This document shows positions 1 to 12,372 of a stretch of DNA of 64,000 nucleotides, piece by piece (the first letter of the stretch is position 1; the number at the start of each line of letters is the position of its first letter). Position numbers and translations under genes: made by a program. The DNA comes from Ptychodera flava (taxonomy: Eukaryota > Hemichordata > Enteropneusta > Ptychoderidae), in NCBI RefSeq assembly GCF_041260155.1, contig NC_091930.1:35204070-35268069 (forward strand), read 5' to 3'. Under the pieces are notes generated by a model. The model searched no databases. It saw nothing but the letters and a program-made list of their open reading frames with translations, and was not told where the DNA came from.

Positions 1-2107
1 TTGATGGAGATGGTATACCAAATGATCGAGATGATGACATTGATGGTGATGGAATTCCAAATGAGAAAGATGAGGATGATGATGGTGACGGTATTCCTGA
101 TTACCTGGATATAGACACAGATGGTGATGGTATTCCAGATTACCTGGATGATGACATTGATGGAGATGGGATTCCAAATGAGGAAGATGATGACATTGAT
201 GGTGATGGAATTCCAAATGAGAAAGATGAGGATGATGATGGTGACGGTATTCCTGATTACCTGGATATAGACACAGATGGTGATGGTATTCCAGATTACC
301 TTGATGATGACATAGATGGAGATGGAATTCCAAATGATCAAGATGATGATGATGATGGAGATGGTATTCCTGATGGAATGGAAAAAGACACAGATGGTGA
401 TGGAATTCCAGACTACTTAGAAAAAGACACAGATGGAGATGGTATTCCAGATTACTTGGATGATGACATTGATGGAGATGGGATTCCAAATGAGGAAGAT
501 GATGACATTGATGGAGATGGAATCCCTAATGAGAAAGATGAAGATGATGATGGTGATGGTATCCCTGATTACCTAGATATAGACACAGATGGTGATGGTA
601 TTCCAGATTACCTGGACGATGATATTGATGGAGATGGGATACCAAATGATCAAGATGATGATGATGATGGAGATGGAATTCCTGATGCATGGAGAAAGAC
701 ACAGATGGGGATGGTATTCCTGATTATCTAGATGATGATATTGATGGAGATGGGATACCAAATGATCAAGATGATGACATTGATGGTGATGGAATCCCAA
801 ATGATGAAGACAATGATGATGATGGAGATGGAATTCCTGACTACTTAGAGAAAGACACAGATGGAGATGGTATTCCAGACTACTTAGATGATGATATTGA
901 TGGAGATGGGATACCAAATGATCAAGATGATGACATTGATGGTGATGGAATCCCAAATGATGAAGACAATGATGATGATGGTGATGGTATTCCTGATTAC
1001 CTGGAGAAAGACACAGATGGTGACGGTATTCCAGATTACCTAGATGATGATATTGATGGAGATGGGATACCTAATGATCAAGATGATGATGATGATGGAG
1101 ATGGAATTGCTGACTACTTAGAGAAAGATACAGATGGAGATGGTATTCCAGATTACCTTGATGATGACATTGATGGAGATGGTGTACCTAATGATGAAGA
1201 TGATGACATCGATGGAGATGGAATCCCTAATGAGAAAGATCAAGATGATGATGGTGATGGTATTCCTGATTACCTGGATATAGACACAGATGGAGATGGT
1301 ATTCCAGATTACTTGGATGATGACATTGATGGAGATGGGATTCCAAATGAGGAAGATGATGACATTGATGGAGATGGAATCCCCAATGAGAAAGATGAAG
1401 ATGATGATGGTGATGGTATTCCTGATTACCTGGATATAGACACCGATGGTGATGGTATCCCAGATTACCTAGATGATGATATTGATGGAGATGGGATTCC
1501 AAATGATGAAGAAGACAATGATGATGATGGAGATGGAATTCCTGACTACCTGATGAAAGACACAGATGGGGATGGTATTCCGGATTACCTAGATGATGAC
1601 ATTGATGGAGATGGTATACCAAATGATGAAGATGATGACATCGATGGAGATGGAATCCCTAATGAGAAAGATCAAGATGATGATGGTGATGGAATTCCTG
1701 ATTACCTGGATATAGACACAGATGGTGATGGTATTCCTGATTATTTAGATGATGACATTGATGGGGATGGGATTCCAAATGAGGAAGATGAAGATGATGA
1801 TGGAGATGGAATTCCTGATGGCATGGAGAAAGACACAGATGGGGATGGTATTCCTGATTATCTAGATGATGATATTGATGGAGATGGGATACCAAATGAT
1901 GAAGACGATGACATTGATGGTGATGGAATCCCAAATGATGAAGACAATGATGATGATGGAGATGGAATTCCTGACTACTTGGAGAAGGACACAGATGGGG
2001 ATGGTATTCCAGACTACTTGGATGATGACATTGATGGAGACGGGATTCCAAATGATGAGGAGGATGACTTTGTCGGTGATGAGAGAGACAGCCATGATGA
2101 ACTATAA
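1..2107 (+). CDS. 3' part of a calcium-binding DxDGDG (thrombospondin type-3-like) repeat protein ending in HDEL
   Basis: The reading frame is open from the left edge, so the start and any signal peptide lie outside the window. The visible part is almost wholly about 53 repeats of 13 residues of the form D-x-D-G-D-G-I-P-[ND]-x-x-[DE]-x, the acidic loop pattern of thrombospondin type-3 repeats, in which Asp side chains bind calcium. The protein ends in a short non-repeat tail, [13 protein letters not shown], then TAA. A C-terminal HDEL is a known ligand of the KDEL receptor, so I infer a luminal ER protein with high-capacity calcium binding; this needs an N-terminal signal peptide that cannot be seen here. 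No membrane segment is visible. One base is missing near 687 (GATGCATGG where sister repeats have GATGGCATGG), which shifts the frame; the downstream frame runs unbroken from 689 to the stop. This is either an assembly error or a real lesion. An extracellular matrix protein is the alternative. Confidence 0.75.
3..2065 (+). repeat. 39-bp coding tandem array with a 156-bp higher-order unit
   Basis: The array repeats every 39 bp (13 codons) with four unit types: [22 protein letters not shown]. and DDD..PDYL... They mostly follow one another in that order, giving a 52-residue, 156-bp higher-order unit; some cycles lack one DID unit. One unit near 1500-1545 carries an extra codon (NDEEDN). Long His-rich frames on the opposite strand come from the GAT-rich sequence and are not genes. 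Confidence 0.9.
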
Positions 2108-4245
2108 AAACATGTTGCCATGTCTGTGCTTCATAGAATATTCCATCACCTCAGTGTAAGCTACATTAAGGGGAAACAATCTGAAAAAGGGTGCTGTTAA
2201 CAAACACCACATTGGTGGTGATGTTTTGTTGCTGTGTTCAGCAATTGAAGTTGTTTACAGACAAGCAGACTTTCATAGTGGCAGATGTTCACTGCTGGAA
2301 AATGATTCAATCAAACATATCGAGCTAAATTGTTGTTGATTAACAAAGTTAAGAATCCAACAACAGTTGTTTGGCAGAAGGAATAAGCTTCTTTGATAAA
2401 CTTAATTTAAATTAAATCAAAATTGATTTGGAGAACTCTAGGTGAAAACAATCACCACCTTCACTGAATGCTATTTTCACATGTAAAATACAGCAATAAT
2501 TTCACTGTATAAAAATTGAATATACTAACAGCCAATATTTCATAGGCCCCAGATAACTATTGCTAAATTTAAATTTAAATGAAAATTGAAAATATTCTTG
2601 TCCTTATAACTCAATGGTTTAATACATACACCAATTATCATTTATTCAGGAAAGTTCTGCTCTCAGAAGGCCTCTGCTGTTTAGGTTCTAAAAAGGGGAC
2701 TTTTTTCAACATTCTCAGATTTTTGACTTATCAATATTCAGTTCATTTCTTTATACTTAAACACTGCACTGGCATACATGGATTGATTTCACTTTTTAAG
2801 CAAGGTGATTTAATAAAGTAGAATTTTATTGCAATAGGTTGAATTTCCACAACCACTAACTTTAATTCTAGACATTGAATTGTCATTAAATTCAGTAGAA
2901 CGTGTTTTACAGTTCAATTACTTTCTAGTGTGTGCTTACCACGGTGTTTAAAGATGTGGCTTTGCATTTTTCATGTAAGCTTAAGTAGTCACCATGCCTA
3001 TAGCTTGTGAATTGAGTAGGACAACTAAACTCTGTCCTTTCGCTGTTGCAGGCTGTCAGTGGTTTTCCCTAGTTTGGCAAAATCTTACCTAGAAAGCAAA
3101 AGAGTCTGTGCATTTGTAGATTTACAGAAAACGTTCAGCTTGTGTGTTGCTATATGTTTTAGAACTTGCTGTCCAGTAACAGGGCAGGGAGATTCATGCT
3201 GGTAAAATGAGGAACATGATATACTGTGTTCTGTGAACTTGTGAACTCTTAATATAGTAGGGGAAGCTTGAAAATTATCTTGTCACTCAAAATACTGGGG
3301 TCAATCATCAATAAAACTGGATAATGTAATGGAGAAGTGTGATGAAAGTGAAAAAGTCATATCAGGGAAACCTACTTATGAAACAGGGACAGTGCCCACC
3401 TCATCGTCAAAATCATAACTCTGTCATTTGAGGATAGTTTCCTCTTTGAAGCAGTTTTGTTTAGGAGTCAGACAAGAGCTATGTGACAAAACTTATAACT
3501 AACTTGACTTGACCGTTATTTTACAAGATCTACATTGGCTACACCAATTAGTATTGTTATATTACTATTGTAATTATTTATTGCCAACATTTTAACAATC
3601 AAATCTTCAGGGTTCAAAATTTGATCATCATCTGGGTTTAGCCTTCAATAAGGGTTAGGTATCTGAATATGCCAGTAGAAACCATGAGTTTTCTAGAGAC
3701 TTTAAAACCAGTTGCAGATGACACTACTATCTTTGCTATTAGTTTGGGTAGCAATGCCAAATTTTATAACCAGCAACATTCTCTTTAGGTGCATCACGGC
3801 CAAAATGACACACACAACATGACTATAAAGTGAAAGATGGCAATAGATTGTGAGTAGGGTTTGTTACAATGCTTATACAGTATGTACACATTTAGGGCAT
3901 TTAACTTTGCTTTGAAAGGTGCTTTGAAAATTGAAATTGATGACTTTAAGGATCTTCAAGGTCATTACCATAGGTTTAAATCAGGGTAGATACTAGGTCT
4001 TATTAACCATTTTTTCCTCATTTCTAGGTTGTAGACCCATCGGGAAATTATTTCTTACTAAGGCTCCATTTTTTGAAGTCATGTGTCAATGCAGGATATG
4101 TAACTTTGAAGAAGATCCCTGTTGTAATTTTTATCAGTGATAATGGAATTAAGAGGAATCAGAAAAACATTATTCATTTAGAAAGTTTGAATGAGAAAAA
4201 CTACCATTTATATGCTGAGGCATGTGAAGGTTACAATTCTATTCA
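2108..4245 (+). other. probable 3' untranslated and intergenic AT-rich sequence
   Basis: No frame of convincing length or composition is seen on either strand. The stretch directly follows the stop of the repeat-protein gene and holds AATAAA hexamers at 2812-2817 and 3310-3315, so part of it is probably that gene's 3' untranslated region. Nothing else was recognised. Confidence 0.5.
2812..2817 (+). promoter_or_regulatory. candidate polyadenylation signal
   Basis: An AATAAA hexamer lies about 700 nt after the stop codon of the HDEL repeat protein. It is the first such hexamer noticed after the stop. Later ones at 3310-3315 and 5382-5387 are alternatives, so its use is a guess. Confidence 0.3.
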
Positions 4246-4774
4246 ATCGAAAATTTACTGAATTGTCTAACCTGGGTTGATAGCTCTGCTTGTGGACAGA
4301 ATTGTCCTCGAGGCAGTCTTTTGCCCAGTTAAGCGGTGTGTATTCATTGCTTTGATAACGTTTATTGTGCGATGTATGAATGCGAGTATGTGAGTGCGCG
4401 TGCTTCATGAGCTCTACAGCCTGTGGAGGGGTCGCAGTCAGCAATTGTAACAACTTAGCTTTGTTATTGAACCACTCGCTTTAAAGGTATACTGTCACCT
4501 GTTCCAATTTTGCCACAGTTACCATGGAAAGAGAAAATCTAACCAATCACAGATTTTAAGCGGGTGGCCGCTTTTTTTAAAACAGCGCCCTCACATGGGC
4601 ATTTAGAATACCAAGGAACGCCCCTTTGACCATGTATTGGCATATTTAGATTAAAGGTGACTGTATACATTTAAAGGATGGGATTTGGCCGATCGGTTTT
4701 GACTGTGATGTCTTCGCTAGGTGACTGGGTGCCATACGTTGTGAGTTCGAATCCGATCGAAAATTTACTGAATT
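4246..4774 (+). mobile_element. tRNA-related retroposon (SINE-like) with 19-bp target-site duplications, split by a MITE
   Basis: The element is flanked by a perfect 19-bp direct repeat at 4246-4264 and 4756-4774. A body of about 215 bp is followed by a tRNA-like part with an RNA polymerase III A box (TGGCCGATCGG, 4686-4696) and B box (GAGTTCGAATCC, 4743-4754). A second copy at 50864-51140 has a similar body and tRNA part but a different flanking repeat, which marks the direct repeats as target-site duplications. Unusually, the tRNA-like part is at the 3' end of the plus-strand copy instead of at the 5' head. The copy is interrupted by a MITE at 4480-4675. Confidence 0.75.
4480..4675. mobile_element. 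MITE with about 20-bp inverted ends and TTAA/TTTAAA target duplication, nested in the retroposon
   Basis: The ends read AGGTATACTGTCACCT and, inverted, ATGTATACAGTCACCT, each flanked by TTTAAA (4480-4485 and 4670-4675). The second retroposon copy near 51055-51075 runs straight through this point, so it shows the uninterrupted arrangement. TTAA targets are typical of piggyBac-like and some other DNA transposons. The superfamily cannot be fixed, because no transposase is present. Confidence 0.75.
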
Positions 4775-7700
4775 TTCCCATTCATTGCTTTGTATTGAAA
4801 TTATACACGGAAAATAAAAACTTTAGCTGACATTGTCCATTTAAACCGTTCGACAGGTTTCTTTTCAGAAAACATACCGTTTTGCTCCTCATGCTTTTAA
4901 ATAACTGTCAGCCATCATAGCTGCACATGTATTTCAATATTTGCTTGAAGGAAGTAGCTATGAAATAGAAAGTGGGCTGTCTATAACAGGGGACGCAATT
5001 TGTCTTAACATTCACCCCTCTCATGCAAATTTTGTCCTACACGTCTTGGTCGTGTGGATTCACACAGCCCGTTGTTGAAATGCTACGGTCTGTGACCACG
5101 TTCCGAGGGATAAGACCGCAGTCAAACCATGGCTGATAACATAACATTAGCTGCCACTGCTCAAAGTACGAGTGAAACTGTCAGTAACCTTCAGTCATAA
5201 ACATATCTACTTGCAACTTTGTCAGTTTTTTGTAGTGGACGATTCCTGTATACTTAAGCTGTCATGTTATGCATAATCGGAGGTTTCACCTTGCCAAATA
5301 CGTTTACAATTTATAAAATGTTTCTATCATTTTTTAATTTTTCACAGCCAATTTTAAATGTGTAATTTGTTAAATGAAACAAATAAAATGTTGCTATTTT
5401 GCCGTATCTTTTGTGTGAGTTTCCTTTGCTAAGGGGGCCAATCAAGAACAACTACTTCTTTGCAAAAACCTGCAAGAATAATGTTGATACACTGATCATT
5501 TATTAGACCAACGTTGGTGAGATAACAATTTTTAAGTTGTCCAAGTGTAGATTCTGGACATATTTCTCTGCAAACTAAGAACATATTCAATATTATTATT
5601 TTGCTTTTAATTTTAACACAATCGGTGGTAATATAGTGCAAAATTTTATTGTTACTGATCTTATCTAAGTCCGTAACAAAGTCACCTGTAAGGAATATAG
5701 CAACGCTGGCTACCAACAATCATCATGGTTCGCAAGACAGTAAAGATATGCACGTTGACATAATTACGGAGTAAGATTAGAACGTTTGATACAGGAGAAA
5801 TATCAGCTTGGAACTTCACCAAGGAGTTACAACGACATGATATATACTTTTTAAATTGTGTCCTTGGCAAGTATGCATTGTAAGGCGTGGGTGATATTCT
5901 TCAGTCAATTGAAATTTCTGTCAATCACAATGTTTCTTCGATCAATTTTTATTTCGAATTCATTTCTATTCTATGGTCCAATGAATTCATAATCAGATAA
6001 CGTTGATGTCGCTACCTGATCCGCCATTCCTATGAGATGACTTATATCGATTGATGTAGATGCAGTCGTCTTGCATTGACCGACCGGATTCTCCACCAAA
6101 CATGAGCAGTAATGTTAAACTTGTATGCAACAAACGTAACTGTTGGGAACAAAGCATTTTCCCGTCCGATATGGTCAATGAACGCTTTTGAACGATATTT
6201 ACATGAAAATTTTGATGAATAGGTCAAGTTTTTATAATTGTAGTAAAAACATTGCCATTTCTTCTTCGTTTGTGACGTAACTGTAGATGACTATTCCTCT
6301 TTCTTACCATAGCTGCACCGTACTGCAGCGACACTGTAGAATTACACGACCAATAGGTCGTGGAACTATAAAGATAAGAACAATTCGATAGCCCAGTGCA
6401 AAACTGAGTCTTTGATATATTTTTGTTCGCGAACGTGAAATGCATCTGTTGTGAAAACTTTGAGTGAAAAAGTCATAATTGATATTGCGATAGGGACATC
6501 ACCTGGGTTACGGCCCTTTTGCACTTCAAAGTCACTGCAATAAGGACATATCTGAATAGTTAGGTCTGTTTTTGCGCGGGTAAAATGTAAAAGCATCAAA
6601 ATGTAAAAACATCTGATGATGATGCTATAAATTCAGGAATATTTCATCAAAAACAGAAAATTCAGGAATATTTCATCAAAAACAGAAAATTGACCTGTAA
6701 TTAAACGACGTAACTCTTGACGAGACGTAACTTTTTTCATTTTACATAAACATGATTACATAATTATAACATTCATTTATAACATTTTATATATCTATGA
6801 CATCACCCTTTATCTATTAAACCATTAACTCCAAACAAATGGATTTTATTGGAGTTAGAGGCTTTTAAATCTTTTATTCCTCTCTAACTCAGTTCGTTGA
6901 AAACTGAGTCACGTCCCTCTTGCACTGGCCATCGAATTTAGCGAGTGAGTTACGAAGGTACGACAAATTTCGAAACAAGCCATTCCTTTTTTGAAGTAGC
7001 AAGCATCCGACCGTGGAAAGCATCGGCCGATCGTTCAGTGTGGAAACTTTACTAATATGAACTGATTACCTCTCTCGCAAGTAAGGACCGATGGGGTATA
7101 TATCATTTTGTAATTTGTTGACATGCAAAAAATCAATGACCCTGGCATATTCTTCATATTCTTTAAATTCTATGTATTAAACGAAATAGCCCTCTACAAC
7201 AGCATGGAAACGGTCATATGTGACAGATACGACACGAAAATTGAACACTTTTCATTTCGCTATAAATATTTCGCCATTTTCGAGGCTGGCGACCTTAGTC
7301 TAAATAGTTTGCAACAATGTTTTTCTGATGATTCCACTGTCCATATGCGGCAAGGAGGCGGCAATATTTTAGACGGCTACCAGTTAATAATATCATTTCT
7401 CTTGCTTTAACTTGCACATACTGATCCAGTCTTTTCAGTGAACATTTTCAAGATCAGAGCTCGAGTGTCACATCATTTTCGTCATAGTACCCTTTATCAT
7501 ATACCTACATTCACGTGCCGTGTAAAGCTATGGGAGAAAGCGCCCTCAGATCCGTGCATTTTTTTACGTATCACGCCCCGGCCCGGTGCCCAAATATGGG
7601 CAATCGCGTGCATTTCTGAACTATCTCGATTCTGGTTACTACGCGCGTTGCTATCCGCAAACGTTCCATTCGTACACAAAGCCAGCGCGAGATTAGGAAA

Positions 7701-8116
7701 ACGTCTGCTCGCTCAGATCGTAGTTGCGCGTGGCGACAGTGGAGCCGCGCAGGTGACATCGGCTTTTATTTCTAAATTCAAGTGAAATCCTGTGTATGCT
7801 AAGTGCGTGCCTGTTCAGTATAATTACAAGAAACTGACATTACGCTTTTGTCCTTCTTACGCCTCAATTTCAGCCTGGATCTCTGTTGAACACGTAATAT
7901 ACGGATGTTGCTTTGCGCGTTCTAGAATTCTGGAGGTAAACAAATGACGTCATTATGTATGTCAATACGCGACGGGAAGCGGCCATCCTATTTATGAAAA
8001 CTGACACAAATGGTGATAAATATTTGATATCGCACGCATTTTTATCTCCTAAACAATATTGAATATTATGTAAACTCAACTACATATTTATCATTCCATA
8101 AGGTATATGATAAAAC
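4775..8116. other. non-coding spacer
   Basis: No supported gene is seen. The open frames here are short and lack family motifs. The only local structure noticed is a perfect 29-bp tandem duplication at 6631-6688 and an AATAAA at 5382-5387. Confidence 0.5.
6631..6688. repeat. 29-bp tandem duplication
   Basis: The unit beginning ATTCAGGAATATTTC occurs twice back to back without mismatch, at 6631-6659 and 6660-6688. It is a simple local duplication with no coding meaning seen. Confidence 0.85.
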
Positions 8117-8237
8117 CTTTACGGCCCTGATACGGCTTTTGCGGCCCTTGGTCGTACGGCGTACGGGCGGCCCTCGCACGCTCGGGCCCTTCCGCCGTAC
8201 GACTTCGGGCCGCAAAAGCCGTATCAGGGCCGTAAAG
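8117..8237. repeat. GC-rich foldback hairpin with perfect 31-bp arms
   Basis: The left arm (8117-8147, starting CTTTACGGCCCTGATACGG) and right arm (8207-8237) are perfect reverse complements. Inside them a second inverted pair, GTCGTACGGCG and CGCCGTACGAC, extends the stem, so nearly all of the 121 bp can fold. It is far more GC-rich than the AT-rich sequence on both sides. It is probably a foldback MITE; no clear target duplication was found. Confidence 0.8.
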
Positions 8238-8285
8238 ATTATTACCGAACATCCCCTTACACATTTCTGGCCCGACATTATACGA

Positions 8286-8549
8286 TTAAGGCAGTATACG
8301 CCTAGAAAGTGAAAGACTTCAGCTTTTGCTCAAACTTTCCTCAAGGAATGTCTCAACCATTCTCTTTCAAATCAAGAATAAAAATCGACAGTCACCGTGC
8401 AAATTTTGGTACGAGAGAAACAAATTACCCAAGAATTACCAATATTGAAATTCACCAAGAGCTTTAAACTGAATCCCCATAAGTTGTAGATCAAAAAAGA
8501 ATTGTAAAAGTTTGAGAGTCCAAATATCTGTCGCCGGGCGCATTTTAAC
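8286..8549. mobile_element. copy of a dispersed MITE family (TAG[AT][AT].GC.CCTCG ends)
   Basis: It begins TTAAGGCAGTATACGCC and ends with an imperfect inverted match (GCCGGGCGCATTTTAAC). Internal text such as AGTGAAAGACTT.. CTCAAACTTTCC and AAAAGTTTGAGAGTCC recurs at 44010-44367, 46231-46437 and 56748-57085. Partial relatives lie near 8975-9110, 9785-9830 and, reversed, 10660-10850. No coding capacity is seen. Confidence 0.65.
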
Positions 8550-11500
8550 AATCAATAATTTATCTGGTATATGCTCTGTATGCAGCTACACGGAGTAGGT
8601 CGCCCTCTACGTGATGGGTGAGAAAGTCTTGGCGTCCTTGGAAGCCAGAGATTCATATAGTCAAGAACTGAAGTCCGGTCTTGAAATGTTGAACATAGGT
8701 TACGCGAATGAGTGAATCTTAAAGCAAAACTAATTTTTGATTAAGCTTTTAATTACAGGATTCATTCTATCGGGTCGAAGACAATGGTAAAAATATATTC
8801 AGACAGCGTAATGTAGCTTAACATCATCGAACTTCAGCCAATCACCGATTTGTAATGGGATGGCCACTCAAACACAAATGCACCCCTAGTACCGTATGAT
8901 GATACGTTCTAAGAGTAAAGAGGTCCGACTAGCCCTCTTTTACCATATATTATGAATACTGCAAAATTACCCTAACCGATTACGCACCTCGAAATTGAAA
9001 GAAAGCTTAAACTTTTGCTCAGACTTTCCGTAGGGAAACTTTAAACCATTTTCTTTCGAAATGAAGGATAAAAATCAGGGGTCATCACGGACAATTTGGT
9101 AGAAGAAAAAATTGCCCATTATTTACCGATTCTTGACACTCAAAAAGGCCGCCAACAACTGTTGTGTAGATCTTGGGGTGAACGCGATGGCCCCGCTTGG
9201 CCAGCCCAGCACTGCTGCGTGCGCCCGAGACAAGCCAAGCGTGTACGGCCAGTCTACTGCGGAACTAGGTAACAAGGGATCGTGTCAAACTGAAGTGTTT
9301 GGTTTCCATACAAAGCAAGAGCCTGGTGCGATGACTTTCCATTGAATCAACGTACAGAAATCGACTTTCGTCAATGTTGTTGATGTAAGGGTCTATATTT
9401 ACAGACTTTGTGATCAAATTGCCAAACGTTTCACCTGAAGCTGAATAAAGCAAAGTAGCGAACTGTTTGAAAATGAAGGACGTTTTTGCCGAGTTTTCTA
9501 TCTTTTGTGCCGGGTTACATTACAATTACAAGTAATGTTACGGAAATTCGTCGCAAAGAACGGAAATCGGAACGCTACACTGATTACGCGTCCCCATCCA
9601 CCCCCTGCCTTCCATATTCAGCGGCGCCCCAGGCAAATGTACTGTGGGTGTGTCCGTTTGGCAGGGTACCTATGCATGGCTTGGTTGACGGTTTTAAATC
9701 TCCCCTTGTATCACGAGGTATCTCTCGGCAAATGAGTCGACATGTGCATGTACAGAGTAAAAATATGGTTATCAAAATTCATATTAAGGTAGAATGCGCC
9801 TCAGCGACAGATATTCGGACTCTCAAGTTTGTACTATTTTATTCTGATCTACCACTCGCGGGGGCTCGTTTAAAGGTCTCGGTGTAAGCACAGACAAATA
9901 TAGAAACAGACTAGCAACGGCGGCATGCCTTTTGTTCCATGGGTGTCTTGGTAGACCGTATGGCCTTTTCATATTAAATGAGCTTCAAGGTGTTAAACTT
10001 TTTGGAGACTTTGTTTGTGGTTGATAATTGCACGAGATTATGCGAAAAATACGACGAGATGGCATCATGCTGCCAGTCGCGTAGCAACCATAGTTACTTT
10101 GTGAGCTCTCAGGGCAGAAACACTGCTTCACGCCAATCAAAACACAACACGCCAGCAGTTTCATAAACATGTCCTTCCTTGACGAACGTGTAAAAGACGG
10201 TATGACTGACCGTAAACCATTGAGTAAAACCTGACAGTATCGATAAAAGACTTTCAAATTTGGTTCAAACACACTTATTATATATTCATAAAAATATGAG
10301 AGGAATTTTTAAAATGGTAAAACTCACTTTCCTGAAGCTCAAAACACTCCCGTTTTCGCCAGCACGCCAATTCCGCTCAGCACCACACGACAACAACAAC
10401 ACAAACTTTGCCGAACATACTTTCGCTTAAAATGGCGAAAATCCGAAAATTACCGAAGGATGCATGGTCGGCACTCTTCGGAAAAGAGAGGCAAGAGAAA
10501 CCTGAGGCGAGGCGAACATGGATGGGTTACGTAACCGCTTCACGCCTTGAACAATACCCGTTGCTAGTCTGTTCTATATTTGTCTGTGGTGTAAGACGAA
10601 TGTTCACCGTCATACGTTTTTTCGAAAATCGAAAATTTCATTTGTCTCCATAGAGTTAACACAGGGATGGCGGCCATTTTGAATTTGAAATATCGGTTAA
10701 TCACTGGTACTTTATGTCTCTAGTGCTCCTAATGACCCCCCGACTTTTATTCTTTATTCTGAAGAGAATGGTTGAAAGGTTTCTCGAGGAGAGTTTGAGT
10801 GAAAAATCGCTCTCTTTCGAGGCGCATACTACCCTAAAGTGCGCTCATAATAAACATATAAACAAGACAAAATATTCCAATGAAAGTAATACTTCACGAG
10901 GTTTAATACATTTATTATAAAAATTACACTTCACAAAAACAAATACTGACCCTGGGTTTGCCATTTGATGGGCATTTTATTTGAAATGAGGTTCTGCCTC
11001 GTTATATGCGTTAAATAGTTCAAGATGCAACAGTTTCATAATGCACGTGTACGGTGTTTTATCACACTGCATGGGATGTCTACCACAATATATCGGAGAG
11101 GCTTTATCGTTTCCCTGACCTACATCACAGGGTCGTAAAATATAACCTAGTGTGACCTGTATACAAAGCAAGATCCGAGGTCCATGAATAGTCCACATTG
11201 ATTAAGGGTCATCAGCATAGAATTTTAATACCCGAAACAATGCTCATTAATGTAATCTGCATATTTGAATATCATTATACCTCGCATCTTGCACTAATAG
11301 GTGACCTGGGCCATTATGGCGGAAGTAACCATGCATAACAAACGCCTGTAGGGCTCTATTGCATAGGCCCCACAGAGATGTTTTCTAAACCAAAATAATG
11401 CACAAAGAGAATTAGATTAATCAAGGTTAAAACAAAAACACAGCAAATTTAACAAATCTCTATGTCTGGTACGTCTCAAAGTTGCCAAGTTAAGCTGACG

Positions 11501-12275
11501 CCATATTTGGCTTTCACCAATTATTTAATATGGTACTACAAGAATGGTTCTTTGAAATAAATAATGGCACACCTTGAATGAGTGCAGTTTCTTTATCCAT
11601 TAAAAGTGATAGGAGTCAAATGTCTAAGATGGCAATCAACATTCAGACAGTTGACAAACACAGTCAGCAAAGTACAAACTTGCGATGAAGGAAACTACCC
11701 TCTCCAAAAGGCCGGCATCTATACGACATTAAACTTGTAACATGGATGAGTTGTCAAAATGTTGATTTTGCAAGGAAAATGGTCTATACAAATATGGGCT
11801 CGGGGATAAGAAAGTACCCATAAACGAACTGTTCTGACTTGATTATGTTAAAGATATAGAGTCGAAAAAGAATCACCGGAACAAGTCAATTTAAAGCAGC
11901 TTTTGAAGAAAAAAATATTTAAAAAAATATTTAAAGGCATTGTTCAGGCGTCAGATTGTCTTGCCAGGAAATTTGCTTACTAGATTACAGCGTCAATGTA
12001 AAACAAAAGGCTATAACACCTTCATAATCCTCTTACAGACTAGAAAAAACTCGATCTCTGGGATCGATTCCACTACCTTTAGCTTATAAGTTGTTGTTTA
12101 TTTGTCACGAGTATTTGCTGTAATGCTCTATTGATGTGAGACTTCCTGATTCATTTTGATGAGAGATAAAAAATAACTTGTAATGCATGTACGTATTAAT
12201 ATATCTACACATCTAGCTTCAACTGTTTTCTGTCAGTCTATCTATGGAAATGCGTATCTACATCTCTCTCCCTTC

Positions 12276-12276
<1 letters not shown>
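8550..12276. other. spacer with partial MITE copies, no gene recognised
   Basis: Partial copies of the dispersed MITE family lie near 8975-9110, 9785-9830 and 10660-10850 (reversed). Open frames near 9486-9887 and 10408-10653 overlap or adjoin this repeat material, show no known motif, and are not called as genes. Confidence 0.5.

Positions 12277-12371
<95 letters not shown>
12277..12371. repeat. compound (TA)n-(GA)n microsatellite
   Basis: An uninterrupted TA run of about 55 bp passes directly into a GA run of about 40 bp. It lies some 270 bp past the 3' end of the first NHL gene. Confidence 0.95.

Positions 12372-12372
<1 letters not shown>

Noticed and set aside
573-2095. Long His-rich frames on the minus strand
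   Set aside because: They are the reverse reading of the GAT/GGT-rich calcium repeats and have no independent support.
1866-2159. Met-rich plus-strand frame overlapping the array end
   Set aside because: It is an out-of-frame reading of the same repeats.
4686-4754. A free-standing tRNA gene
   Set aside because: The A and B boxes are present, but the region belongs to a retroposon with target duplications and shows no complete cloverleaf by eye.
7438-7785. 115-residue plus-strand frame
   Set aside because: It has no ATG-supported start, domain or conserved copy; it is probably a chance frame.
9486-9887. 133-residue plus-strand frame
   Set aside because: It has no recognisable motif, and its 3' part overlaps a MITE fragment near 9785-9830.
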